Assembly: GCF_018408855.1 (NCBI RefSeq) | Contig: NZ_AP024323.1 | Span: 930,001 to 994,000, forward strand | Direction of reading: 5' to 3' | Length of the DNA: 64,000 nucleotides | Origin: Caballeronia sp. NK8 | Lineage (GTDB): Bacteria > Pseudomonadota > Gammaproteobacteria > Burkholderiales > Burkholderiaceae | Shown: piece by piece, positions 1 through 6,818 of the stretch | Layout of the letters: every line of letters begins with the position of its first letter | Numbering within the stretch: the stretch's first letter is position 1 | The notes under the pieces: generated by a model | What the model was told of the DNA's origin: nothing | Database searches by the model: none | Seen by the model: the letters and a program-made list of their open reading frames with translations, nothing else | Program-made: the position numbers and the translations under genes

Positions 1-506
1 AACACAGCCGCCGCGATCGAAATGGCCACCATGCCGAAGAAGAGCGCCGTGCGCGGCCCGATGGTCTCGGGATTGCCCACTGCCGGCGGATTCGGCGGGT
101 ACTTGAGAAACGGCACGATGGCCACGCTCACGAAGCCGAACAACGCCAGCAGCGCCGACGTGCCGCGCGCATGCAGGGCACCGAGCCGTCCATAAGCGAA
201 CGCGAACACGAGCGAAAACAGACCGCCCAGCGCGGTGCCGAATACGGCAACGCCGGTCAGCAGACCGAGGCCCGCTTGGGTATCGCGTGAAACGAGTTCT
301 TCGTCGCCGTGATCGTGCGAATGCGCTGCTGTAGCCGATGCATCGGCATGGTCATGTTCATGCGGCGCCTGCACATGCTCATGCTGCTCCTCGAACGCGA
401 TCGCGCGCGCCACCGATGGCTCGCCGAACGCACGCGCGAAACCGAAGCCGATCAGGCCCGCGACCAATCCCGCGATCATGCCGCGTATCAGCAAAGTGCG
501 AATCAT
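1..506 (-). CDS. cbtA: CbtA, cobalt transporter subunit (C-terminus cut by window edge)
   Basis: Inner-membrane protein of the CbtAB cobalt uptake system, which supplies Co2+ for cobalamin synthesis. The visible part starts MIRTLLIRGMIAGLVAG, a first membrane helix of CbtA type. A His/Asp-rich loop follows (residues about 40-70, several HEHDH and HSHDHGDE clusters), a plausible metal-capturing segment, and then further hydrophobic helices. The frame stays open to base 1, so the C-terminus lies outside. It starts 9 bp after the cbtB stop, so the two form one operon behind the upstream cobalamin riboswitch. The family call rests on the paired CbtB, the His-rich loop and the riboswitch. Confidence 0.88.
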   Translation of the reverse strand, partial: MIRTLLIRGMIAGLVAGLIGFGFARAFGEPSVARAIAFEEQHEHVQAPHEHDHADASATAAHSHDHGDEELVSRDTQAGLGLLTGVAVFGTALGGLFSLVFAFAYGRLGALHARGTSALLALFGFVSVAIVPFLKYPPNPPAVGNPETIGPRTALFFGMVAISIAAAV

Positions 507-515
507 GACGGGACC

Positions 516-749
516 TCAGTGGCACGGAAAGCCGAGCAGATGCCGGCCGTCGTGAACGAATTCGTGGACGTAGGTGCCCGAGAAAATCGACGTCGCGCCC
601 TGCTCGGCCCCGACGAAATAGATGGCGATCAACAGAATCAGGCCGATGAACACGGCCCAGGGCAGCACCTCGCGCACTGGAATGGGCACGGGTACGTCGA
701 GCGACGGGGAAACCGGAGCGGAAAAGGCCGGCGCGTTGGAAGCATTCAT
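516..749 (-). CDS. cbtB: CbtB, small cobalt transporter subunit
   Basis: A 77-residue protein with one membrane helix (about residues 28-45) and a C-terminal histidine-rich tail ending HDGRHLLGFPCH. This tail is the hallmark of CbtB, in which a conserved histidine cluster is thought to bind cobalt. The start is the ATG preceded by a GGAGAACC-like ribosome binding site; a longer upstream frame exists but runs through the riboswitch. It is the first gene of the cbtBA operon, and the riboswitch lies directly in its leader, so B12 level should control both genes. The usual family length is 60-80 residues. Confidence 0.9.
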   Translation of the reverse strand: MNASNAPAFSAPVSPSLDVPVPIPVREVLPWAVFIGLILLIAIYFVGAEQGATSIFSGTYVHEFVHDGRHLLGFPCH

Positions 750-774
750 TTTGGTTCTCCAGGGAAAAGCGCGT

Positions 775-900
775 CCCGATTGATGAAGAGCGTGCAGCGG
801 GGTCTGACTCGCGGCACGGCGCCTTTCGACACACGAACCGCATACAGTGGCGCGACCGTGCCGGGTTTGCACCGGCTTCCTCGCACTGCAAGCTTGCCAT
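775..900 (-). promoter_or_regulatory. Cobalamin (B12) riboswitch in the cbtBA leader
   Basis: Read on the minus strand, the leader contains the conserved B12-box core GCCGGTGCAAACCCGGCACG followed by GTCGCGCCACTGT (about 845-878), and further on the closing conserved block GAGTCAGACC (about 801-811). These are the two signature blocks of adenosylcobalamin riboswitches, in the right order and spacing, about 50 nt ahead of the cbtB start. In this class B12 binding lowers expression of the downstream genes, which suits a cobalt importer. Outer helix limits are approximate. Confidence 0.92.
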
Positions 901-903
901 TCT

Positions 904-1506
904 ATGACGATTGACGGCAAAGTAAAACGATCTCATCCCGCCGGTCCCGCTCCCTTGGAACTCATCCTCCTGTGCCACGCCGCCACCCGCGCGATGAAAA
1001 CCGGCCGCTTTCCCACCGGCGACGAACCCGCCGATCACGAAGGGCGCGCTGTGCTCGCGTCGTTGCGCGCGAACAGCGAGACGCGCGTGATCGCGAGCCC
1101 CGCACGCGTGACGCGCGAGACGGCAGGATGGATCGCGAATGCGTTCGAGATCGTGCCCGCGTTCGACGACCTCGACTATGGCCGCTGGCGCGGCCTGTCC
1201 ATCCGCGAGACGGGTGAGCGCGAGCCGGAGCATGTCGCAGCGTGGCTCGCGGACCCGCTCGCGCGTCCGCACGGCGGCGAGAGCATCGGCATGCTGGCGA
1301 TGCGCGTCGCGCAGGGGCTCGCCTTCATCGACCGCCTGAATGCGCGCGAGCGCTGCATCGTCGTCACGCATGCGATCGTCGTGAAAGTGGCGCTGGCGCA
1401 TGTGCTCAGTACGCCGCTCGCGTCCGTCTACGGAATGGACCTCGCGCCGCTTTCGTCCACCGTGCTCAAACGCGCGTCGCCCGGAGATGCCTGGACGCTC
1501 GCCTGA
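904..1506 (+). CDS. Histidine phosphatase family protein, cbt-linked (CobC-like)
   Basis: A 200-residue member of the phosphoglycerate-mutase-like histidine phosphatase superfamily. The N-terminal signature is LILLCHAATRA instead of the usual LxRHGxT, so the phosphohistidine is kept but the preceding arginine is replaced by cysteine. A second arginine (ASPARVTRETA), DYGRWRG and the late VVTHAIVV histidine are present. Its place divergent from cbtBA suggests a role near cobalamin metabolism, such as an alpha-ribazole phosphatase-like step, but the substrate is not shown. The start is the ATG just after the riboswitch region; an in-frame upstream start would run through the riboswitch and is less likely. 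Confidence 0.75.
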   Translation: MTIDGKVKRSHPAGPAPLELILLCHAATRAMKTGRFPTGDEPADHEGRAVLASLRANSETRVIASPARVTRETAGWIANAFEIVPAFDDLDYGRWRGLSIRETGEREPEHVAAWLADPLARPHGGESIGMLAMRVAQGLAFIDRLNARERCIVVTHAIVVKVALAHVLSTPLASVYGMDLAPLSSTVLKRASPGDAWTLA

Positions 1507-1585
1507 ACTTCGTTCCTTACAAAACGCTCAAACGAGCAGCGCATCGCATGCGCGGCCCTTTTTCGAACCGATTCAGGAGACTCAG

Positions 1586-1957
1586 ATGGCGCACTACGTG
1601 GATGGATTCGTCGTACCCGTGCCGATCGACAAGATCGACGCCTACCGCGCGATGGCCGAAGCCGCCGGCAAGATCTGGCTGGAGCACGGCGCGCTGGAGT
1701 TCGTGGAGACCCTCGCCGAGGACGTGAAGCCGGGCAAGGTCACATCGTTTCCGCAGAGCGTGCAGTTGAAGGACGGCGAGACTGTCGTGTTCTCGTATAT
1801 CGTCTACGCATCGCGTGAAGAGCGCGACCGCGTCAACGCGAAGGTGATGGAAGACGCGCGCCTCAAGACGATGATGGAATCCGGCGACATGCCGTTCGAC
1901 CCGCAGCGCATGTTTTTCGGCGGCTTCACGACGATCGTCGAACTCGGGCGCAGCTGA
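1586..1957 (+). CDS. DUF1428 family protein
   Basis: A 123-residue protein opening MAHYVDGFVVPVPIDKIDAY, the typical start of the DUF1428 family (small alpha/beta-barrel, dimeric ferredoxin-like proteins of unknown function). Further conserved stretches are WLEHGALEFVE, the central SYIVYASREERDRVN and the C-terminal MPFDPQRMFFGGF. A clear AGGAGA ribosome binding site lies 5 bases before the ATG. It precedes an HmoA-like monooxygenase by about 50 bp on the same strand, so the two may be co-transcribed. No catalytic function is known. Confidence 0.85.
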   Translation: MAHYVDGFVVPVPIDKIDAYRAMAEAAGKIWLEHGALEFVETLAEDVKPGKVTSFPQSVQLKDGETVVFSYIVYASREERDRVNAKVMEDARLKTMMESGDMPFDPQRMFFGGFTTIVELGRS

Positions 1958-2005
1958 TATTTTCTACTTTTTTTTGACCGCTTACGTTGAAGGAGACGCA
2001 TCGAC

Positions 2006-2320
2006 ATGTATATCGCCATGAACCGCTTCAAGATCGTGCCCGGCGCCGAGGCCGATTTCGAACGCCTGTGGACCAGCCGCGACACGCATCTCAAGGACGT
2101 ACCGGGATTCGTCGAGTTTCATCTGCTCAAAGGGCCCGCGAAAGACGATCACGTTCTCTATTCGAGCCATACGATCTGGGCAAATCAGGCAGCCTTCGAG
2201 GACTGGACGCGCTCGGACGCGTTTCGCGCGGCGCATCGCAACGCCGGCGGCGAAACGCGCCAGCTTTATCTCGGCCACCCGGAGTTCGAAGGATTCGAGG
2301 TGATTCAGACTGTCAAATAG
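2006..2320 (+). CDS. Antibiotic biosynthesis monooxygenase (ABM) family / HmoA-like heme-degrading monooxygenase
   Basis: A 104-residue protein with the ABM ferredoxin-like fold pattern: MYIAMNRFKIVPGAEADFERLW at the N-terminus, a middle strand PGFVEFHLLKG, then SHTIWANQAAFEDW and a C-terminal strand. This is the layout of HmoA/IsdG-like proteins, which bind heme and open its ring, though many relatives are quinol monooxygenases. An AAGGAGA ribosome binding site precedes the start. The heme role is inferred from family resemblance only. A GC-rich hairpin just after the stop (about 2327-2357) could end transcription but lacks a strong T-tract. Confidence 0.75.
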   Translation: MYIAMNRFKIVPGAEADFERLWTSRDTHLKDVPGFVEFHLLKGPAKDDHVLYSSHTIWANQAAFEDWTRSDAFRAAHRNAGGETRQLYLGHPEFEGFEVIQTVK

Positions 2321-2417
2321 GCGAGTAAGGCGCGCGTTTCGAACGAATGCGCGCTTTCGGCGGCACGCGCGTTTTACACTCGTGTGAAAAAACGCGCCTC
2401 GTCCGATATGTTTTTGA

Positions 2418-2729
2418 TTACGCCTTCGCACCACGCGCCATGCGCTGCAAGGTGGATGAATCGATCGCGGCGGCGCAGATACGGACCGCTTCTTTCAGCG
2501 TGCGCGGCCGGCCTTCGCCGAATTGCGATTCGAGCATGGCCACGGCGCGCACGCGCTCGTCACTTCCAAGCTTCTCGCCGGTGGCAAGCTCCAGTACGGA
2601 AATGAAGTAGGCCGCTGGCGGTGAGGCGCTTCCCTGGGAAGCCGCCTGGCGTTCCCCGCCCGCGCCTTCGCGCCCGTCTTCGCGCGCGGGAATCCACGGA
2701 TGCCATTTGCTGTCGTATCGACTTTTCAT
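2418..2729 (-). CDS. Hypothetical protein
   Basis: A 103-codon frame opening MKSRYDSKWHPWIPAREDG, with a low-complexity Gly/Ala/Glu stretch and then a helical C-terminal half (YFISVLELATGEKLGSD, RVRAVAMLESQFGEG) that reads like real protein. I do not recognise a family. There is no convincing ribosome binding site at the ATG, and the frame continues upstream to a TTG at 2834, so the start is uncertain. It follows the reductase gene on the same strand by about 115 bp. Confidence 0.5.
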   Translation of the reverse strand: MKSRYDSKWHPWIPAREDGREGAGGERQAASQGSASPPAAYFISVLELATGEKLGSDERVRAVAMLESQFGEGRPRTLKEAVRICAAAIDSSTLQRMARGAKA

Positions 2730-2845
2730 GGGTTGGTTCACTGGCTCGGTTGCTGTGGCGCATTGCTGCGCCGTTTGTGCGGTGGGGCTTTGCGCCCGTC
2801 CATATTTGTAAACCTTCAGCAAGTACCGTTCCAAGCTCGATCACT

Positions 2846-3772
2846 CTACGCCATCCCGCTTTCTTCCGACAAAACCGCGCGCGCGACGCGACATGCCGCC
2901 AGATCCCACGCCGCACAGCCGACCGATTTGAACATCACCGGACGCGCGGCATCGACGGTGCTCGACGATGTCGCGAGCGCTTCGGCCAGCGCATGCACCG
3001 CGCTCCAGTCGATGCCCGCGAGAATGAAATCGCCCGCTTCGTGCCGCGCACCGGCGGGATCATCGACATAAAGCGCGCTCGCATGAACGGTCGCGGCGTC
3101 AATCTCGGCGGCATCGGCGGTGAAGGCGCCCACGCCGATCACGAGGCGGCCCGCGCGCGCAGGCATCGTGTAGACGGGCGTCTTGCTCGTGGTCGCGGCA
3201 ATGACGACATCGATCGAATCGGGGATCGTGGCTTCGTCCAACGCAGACGCCGACGCATGCGCCGCGCAAAATTCACGGGCGCGCCCCGGACGCGAGCCCT
3301 GCACACGAATGCGCGCTTCGGGATAAACGGCTGCGAGCGCTTCGACGTGATACGCCGCCTGCTTGCCCGTGCCGATCACGAGCACTTCGCGCGGCGCATC
3401 GGCATGAAGCGCGCGGATCGCGAGCATCGACACCGAGGCCGTGCGGCGACCCGTCACCGTCGGGCCGTCGAGCATGAACTGCGGCACGCCGGTCGCGGCA
3501 TCGTAGGCGGTGACCTGGCCGTGGATCGTCGGCAGACCGCGCGCGCCGTTGCCAGCGCAGACGTTCACAAGCTTGTGCATCGCGAGATCGGCGGCACTCG
3601 CGGGCATCGAGAGCATGACGCCCCCCTCGATCGGCACCACCATGCGCTCGGGACTTACGATGCGGCCCGCCGCGTAATCGAGCATCGTCGCGGCGAGCGT
3701 GTCCACGAGCCGGTCGTACGGCACGAGGCGCGCGGTTTGGGCTTCGTCGAAACTCTGGATCGTTGCGGTCAT
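2846..3772 (-). CDS. Ornithine cyclodeaminase/mu-crystallin family; probable Delta1-pyrroline-2-carboxylate / Delta1-piperideine-2-carboxylate reductase
   Basis: A 308-residue member of the ornithine cyclodeaminase/mu-crystallin family. It has the dinucleotide-binding motif VLVIGTGKQAAYHVEAL near residue 125, the preceding substrate segment GVPQFMLDGPTVTGRRTAS, and a long N-terminal dimerisation half. The overall pattern (MLSMPASAADLAMHKLVNV, then a late GDFILAGIDW) resembles the LhpI-type NAD(P)H reductases that reduce cyclic imines from hydroxyproline or D-lysine breakdown. Start chosen at the ATG giving MTATIQSFDEAQ; a 30-residue upstream extension has no family support. The substrate is inferred; a true cyclodeaminase activity is less likely. 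Confidence 0.75.
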   Translation of the reverse strand: MTATIQSFDEAQTARLVPYDRLVDTLAATMLDYAAGRIVSPERMVVPIEGGVMLSMPASAADLAMHKLVNVCAGNGARGLPTIHGQVTAYDAATGVPQFMLDGPTVTGRRTASVSMLAIRALHADAPREVLVIGTGKQAAYHVEALAAVYPEARIRVQGSRPGRAREFCAAHASASALDEATIPDSIDVVIAATTSKTPVYTMPARAGRLVIGVGAFTADAAEIDAATVHASALYVDDPAGARHEAGDFILAGIDWSAVHALAEALATSSSTVDAARPVMFKSVGCAAWDLAACRVARAVLSEESGMA

Positions 3773-3989
3773 CGGGTTCGCTCGCTGTCGGCGTTGAATG
3801 GAGGCGGACAATGCCATCGGCATGCCATCGAAGTGCGGGAACATTCTAACGGTGCGCGACATCGCGTTACTACAATGCCCGAATCAGCCGCTGTCATATG
3901 ACTGCCATCGAATATCGGCATAATCGGCGGTTCCGCGCCGCGACCGGTATCGATCCGGCGGCCGCCCCAGAACGCCCACGGAGCCCTTC

Positions 3990-4886
3990 ATGAACACGAC
4001 GGACAAGCAGCGCCGTTTTCACGCCGATATCATCGACAGTTATGACGAAGAGTTCGAGATGGAGGTCGACGATCGCTTCCTGGACGGCGAATCGACCTTC
4101 TCGGAAGAAGAGCGGCAATTGCGCAAGACCTATTTCCGCGAGCTGTTCCGTCTGCAGGGCGAGCTCGTGAAGTTGCAGGACTGGGTCGTGCATACGGGGC
4201 ATCGGCTCGTCGTGATCTTCGAGGGACGCGACGCCGCCGGCAAGGGCGGCGCGATCAAGCGCATCACGCAACGGCTGAATCCGCGTGTGTGTCGCGTGGC
4301 GGCCCTGCCCGCGCCGAACAACCGCGAACGCACGCAGTGGTATTTCCAGCGTTATGTGTCGCATTTGCCGGCGGCTGGCGAGATCGTGTTGTTCGATCGC
4401 AGCTGGTATAACCGCGCGGGCGTCGAACGTGTGATGAATTTCTGCACCGACGCCGAGTATGAAGAATTCTTTCGCTCGGTCCCCGAGTTCGAGAAGATGC
4501 TGGTGCGCAGCGGCGTCCAGATCATCAAGTACTGGTTCTCGATCACCGACGACGAACAGGAAGTGCGTTTCGAGGCGCGTATCGAAGATCCGCTCAAGCA
4601 ATGGAAGCTGAGCCCGATGGACCTGGAAAGCCGCCGGCGATGGGAAGCGTACACGGCGGCGAAGGAAGTGATGCTTCAGCGCACGCACATCGCCGAAGCG
4701 CCGTGGTGGGTCGTGCAGGCCGTCGACAAGAAGCGGGCGCGACTGAACTGCATTCATCATCTGCTGAGTCAGGTGCCGTATCACGAGATCGGACATCAGC
4801 AGATCGAGCTGCCGGCTCGTGTGTTCAACCCCGATTATCTGCGGCAGCCTGTGCCGGATGAGATGTACGTTCCCGAGATCTATTGA
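3990..4886 (+). CDS. ppk2: Polyphosphate kinase 2 (PPK2)
   Basis: A 298-residue PPK2-family kinase, which uses polyphosphate to phosphorylate nucleotides (reversible). Walker A is FEGRDAAGKGGAIKRIT near residue 80, Walker B is VLFDRSWYNRAGVERV near residue 140, and the lid-region arginines are present. The remaining conserved blocks match single-domain PPK2: YFQRYVSHLP, then KYWFSITDDEQEVRF and SPMDLESRRRW. Length is typical. It stands alone, 217 bp downstream of a divergently oriented reductase gene. Whether it prefers GDP or ADP cannot be read from the sequence. Confidence 0.93.
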   Translation: MNTTDKQRRFHADIIDSYDEEFEMEVDDRFLDGESTFSEEERQLRKTYFRELFRLQGELVKLQDWVVHTGHRLVVIFEGRDAAGKGGAIKRITQRLNPRVCRVAALPAPNNRERTQWYFQRYVSHLPAAGEIVLFDRSWYNRAGVERVMNFCTDAEYEEFFRSVPEFEKMLVRSGVQIIKYWFSITDDEQEVRFEARIEDPLKQWKLSPMDLESRRRWEAYTAAKEVMLQRTHIAEAPWWVVQAVDKKRARLNCIHHLLSQVPYHEIGHQQIELPARVFNPDYLRQPVPDEMYVPEIY

Positions 4887-4910
4887 GCGTCGATATTGTC
4901 GCGGCTTGCG

Positions 4911-5135
4911 TCAGCAGCAGTTGCTGCAGGGAAGATGCTTCACTGTGGCATTGCTGCGCTGACGTGCCGTTGCAAGACGCAGCGCGAATTGATACGCGTG
5001 CTGCGAACCTCTCAGCATGATCACGAACATCACCTGCGCGAGATTGAAGTCGAGCGTGACCATCAGGCGCGTCAACAGTAGCAGTGGCAGCACCACCGCC
5101 GGCTGATACAGTTGTCTTGCAATCAAGTCTTTCAT
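4911..5135 (-). CDS. Small hypothetical protein with hydrophobic segments
   Basis: A 74-codon frame starting MKDLIARQLYQPAVVLPLLLL. It has a hydrophobic stretch (residues about 12-24) and a second (about 30-42), then a basic tail ending CSNCC. An AGGGAG ribosome binding site sits 6 bases before the ATG, which is the main reason for calling it a gene. No family recognised; a small membrane protein is plausible. It converges on ppk2. Confidence 0.45.
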   Translation of the reverse strand: MKDLIARQLYQPAVVLPLLLLTRLMVTLDFNLAQVMFVIMLRGSQHAYQFALRLATARQRSNATVKHLPCSNCC

Positions 5136-5261
5136 CGTCGGCTCCCTATCCCATAGTTAGAATTTTATGGATTTGGGGCTTGCGGATAAACGCTCCGTAG
5201 GTGAAGACATATGTTCCATTCGACGAACAATCGGTTTTGTTTATCGAGTAAATAGACTTTC

Positions 5262-5303
5262 GCCGGATCTCGTATTCGGGACCCGGCGACGAAAACCCAA
5301 AAA
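5262..5303. repeat. Minimal copy of the long inverted repeat: the two outer ends joined
   Basis: The sequence TTTCGCCGGATCTCGT runs straight into TTCGGGACCCGGCGAC. These are close matches to the extreme left end and extreme right end of the 620-bp palindrome at 19964-20587, with the whole interior missing. The join forms a compact hairpin (CGCCGG/CCGGCG stem plus further pairs). It lies about 10 bp beyond the stop of the efflux outer-membrane gene, where it could act as a transcript-end hairpin, although no T-tract follows. Confidence 0.5.
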
Positions 5304-5310
5304 ACAAAAC

Positions 5311-6813
5311 CTACTTCTGCGCGAGACTCGGCTCCACTATGGGCTTGGGCATGGCATCGCCCCAACCGCCGCCTAATGCGCGTATCAGATTCACCGTCGA
5401 TACCGCCTGCGTCCCCTGCAACTGCACCGACGCGCGCTGCGTCTGAAGCACCGTCCTTTCGGCATCGATGACATCGAGATAATTCACTGCCCCTTCGGTG
5501 TACTGCGTCCGCGAAAGCTGCGCGGCCCGCACCGAAGCCTTCACAGCATCGTCCTGCGTCGCGGTCTGACCTTCGAGGATGCGCAGATCGGAAAGATTGT
5601 CTTCAACCTCGCGGAATGCAACCAGCACTTGTTGCCGATAATTCGCGACATCCTCTTCATACACGGCACGCGCATTCGCGAGATTGCCCTTGCGACGACC
5701 GCCATCGAAGATCGGGATATTCAGCGCGGTGCCCGCAAACGGCCCGAGCAGGAACGTGCGGCTCGACCACTTGAAAAGATCACCGAGCGTCGCCGATTCG
5801 AAGCCGCCCGAACCCGTCAGCGTCAACGACGGAAAAAACGCCGCCTTCGCCACGCCGATGCGCGCATTGGCCGCCGCCATCGCGCGTTCCGCCGCCGCGA
5901 TATCCGGACGGCGTTCGAGCAACGCCGAAGGCAATCCCGGCGGCACACGCACCGTCACCTGCTTGAGCGGATTCGCCGCCATCGAGAACTCGGCGGGCGC
6001 CTTGCCGAGCAGCACCGCGAGACTATGTTCCGACGCCGCGCGCAGACGCTGCACCGTCATCGCGTCCGAGCGCGCGGTCGCGAGTTCCGACTTCGCGCGC
6101 GCGACGTCGAGTTCGCTGATATCGCCTTCCGTGAAACGCTTCTGCACGAGCTTCAGCGCTTGCTCGCGCAACTGCACCGTGCGCGTGAAGACATCGGTTT
6201 CGGCATCCAGCTCGCGCAGATTGAAGTAGTTCTGCGCGACGTCCGCCTGCAACGCAAGCTGCACCGAACGGAACAGCGCCTCGCTCTGCTGCGTGTCGGC
6301 GTTGGCGGCCTGCACCGAGTTCGACACGCGGCCGAACAGGTCCACTTCATACGACACGCTCGCCTGCGCGCGCCACAGCGTTTGCGCGGGCACGTTGCCA
6401 TCGGCCGGCAGGAACTGCGATGCAGGCGAGAACTTCTCGCGCGTCGGGCCGAAGCCCGCGTCGAGCGTCGGGAACAGGCCCGCGCGCGCCGTCTGGTTGA
6501 TCGCGCGCGCTTCCTTCACGCGCGCCGCCGTCGCCTTCAGATTCTGGTTCGCATCCTGCGCCTGCTTTTCCAGATCGTTCAGCGTGGCGTCGTCGAAGAT
6601 CGTCCACCATTCGCCGCGCAGCATTTCTTCCGAAGGCTGCGCGGTCTTCCAGGTGCCCGCCTCGGATGCGTCGAGCGTCTGTTGCGGCGTTTCCTTGTAG
6701 GCTGACGGCGCGTTGACGTCCGGCTTCTCGTAAGTGGGCGCGAGCGAGCAGCCTGCCACCAGCAACAGCGTGGCCATCAGACTCGATACGATATGTAGCT
6801 TGTTCATCATCAT
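5311..6813 (-). CDS. opcM: RND efflux outer-membrane lipoprotein, NodT/OprM family (OpcM/OprC-type)
   Basis: A 500-residue outer-membrane channel of a tripartite drug efflux pump. A lipoprotein signal peptide ends in LLLVAGCSLAPTY (lipobox, Cys about 22). Two TolC-like repeats follow, with typical segments WWTIFDDATLNDL, SYEVDLFGRVSNSV, LERRPDIAAAERAMAAANA and PIFDGGRRKGNL. The start lies 5 bp after the stop of the RND transporter gene, so it is the last gene of llpE-ceoA-ceoB-opcM. Three ATGs in a row make the exact start uncertain by two codons. Gene naming follows the Burkholderia cenocepacia ceo operon by gene order. Confidence 0.9.
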   Translation of the reverse strand: MMMNKLHIVSSLMATLLLVAGCSLAPTYEKPDVNAPSAYKETPQQTLDASEAGTWKTAQPSEEMLRGEWWTIFDDATLNDLEKQAQDANQNLKATAARVKEARAINQTARAGLFPTLDAGFGPTREKFSPASQFLPADGNVPAQTLWRAQASVSYEVDLFGRVSNSVQAANADTQQSEALFRSVQLALQADVAQNYFNLRELDAETDVFTRTVQLREQALKLVQKRFTEGDISELDVARAKSELATARSDAMTVQRLRAASEHSLAVLLGKAPAEFSMAANPLKQVTVRVPPGLPSALLERRPDIAAAERAMAAANARIGVAKAAFFPSLTLTGSGGFESATLGDLFKWSSRTFLLGPFAGTALNIPIFDGGRRKGNLANARAVYEEDVANYRQQVLVAFREVEDNLSDLRILEGQTATQDDAVKASVRAAQLSRTQYTEGAVNYLDVIDAERTVLQTQRASVQLQGTQAVSTVNLIRALGGGWGDAMPKPIVEPSLAQK

Positions 6814-6818
6814 CGACC

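Noticed and set aside
5165..5365. A 66-codon minus-strand frame
   Set aside because: Spans the reduced repeat and the end of the efflux outer-membrane gene, without a ribosome binding site.
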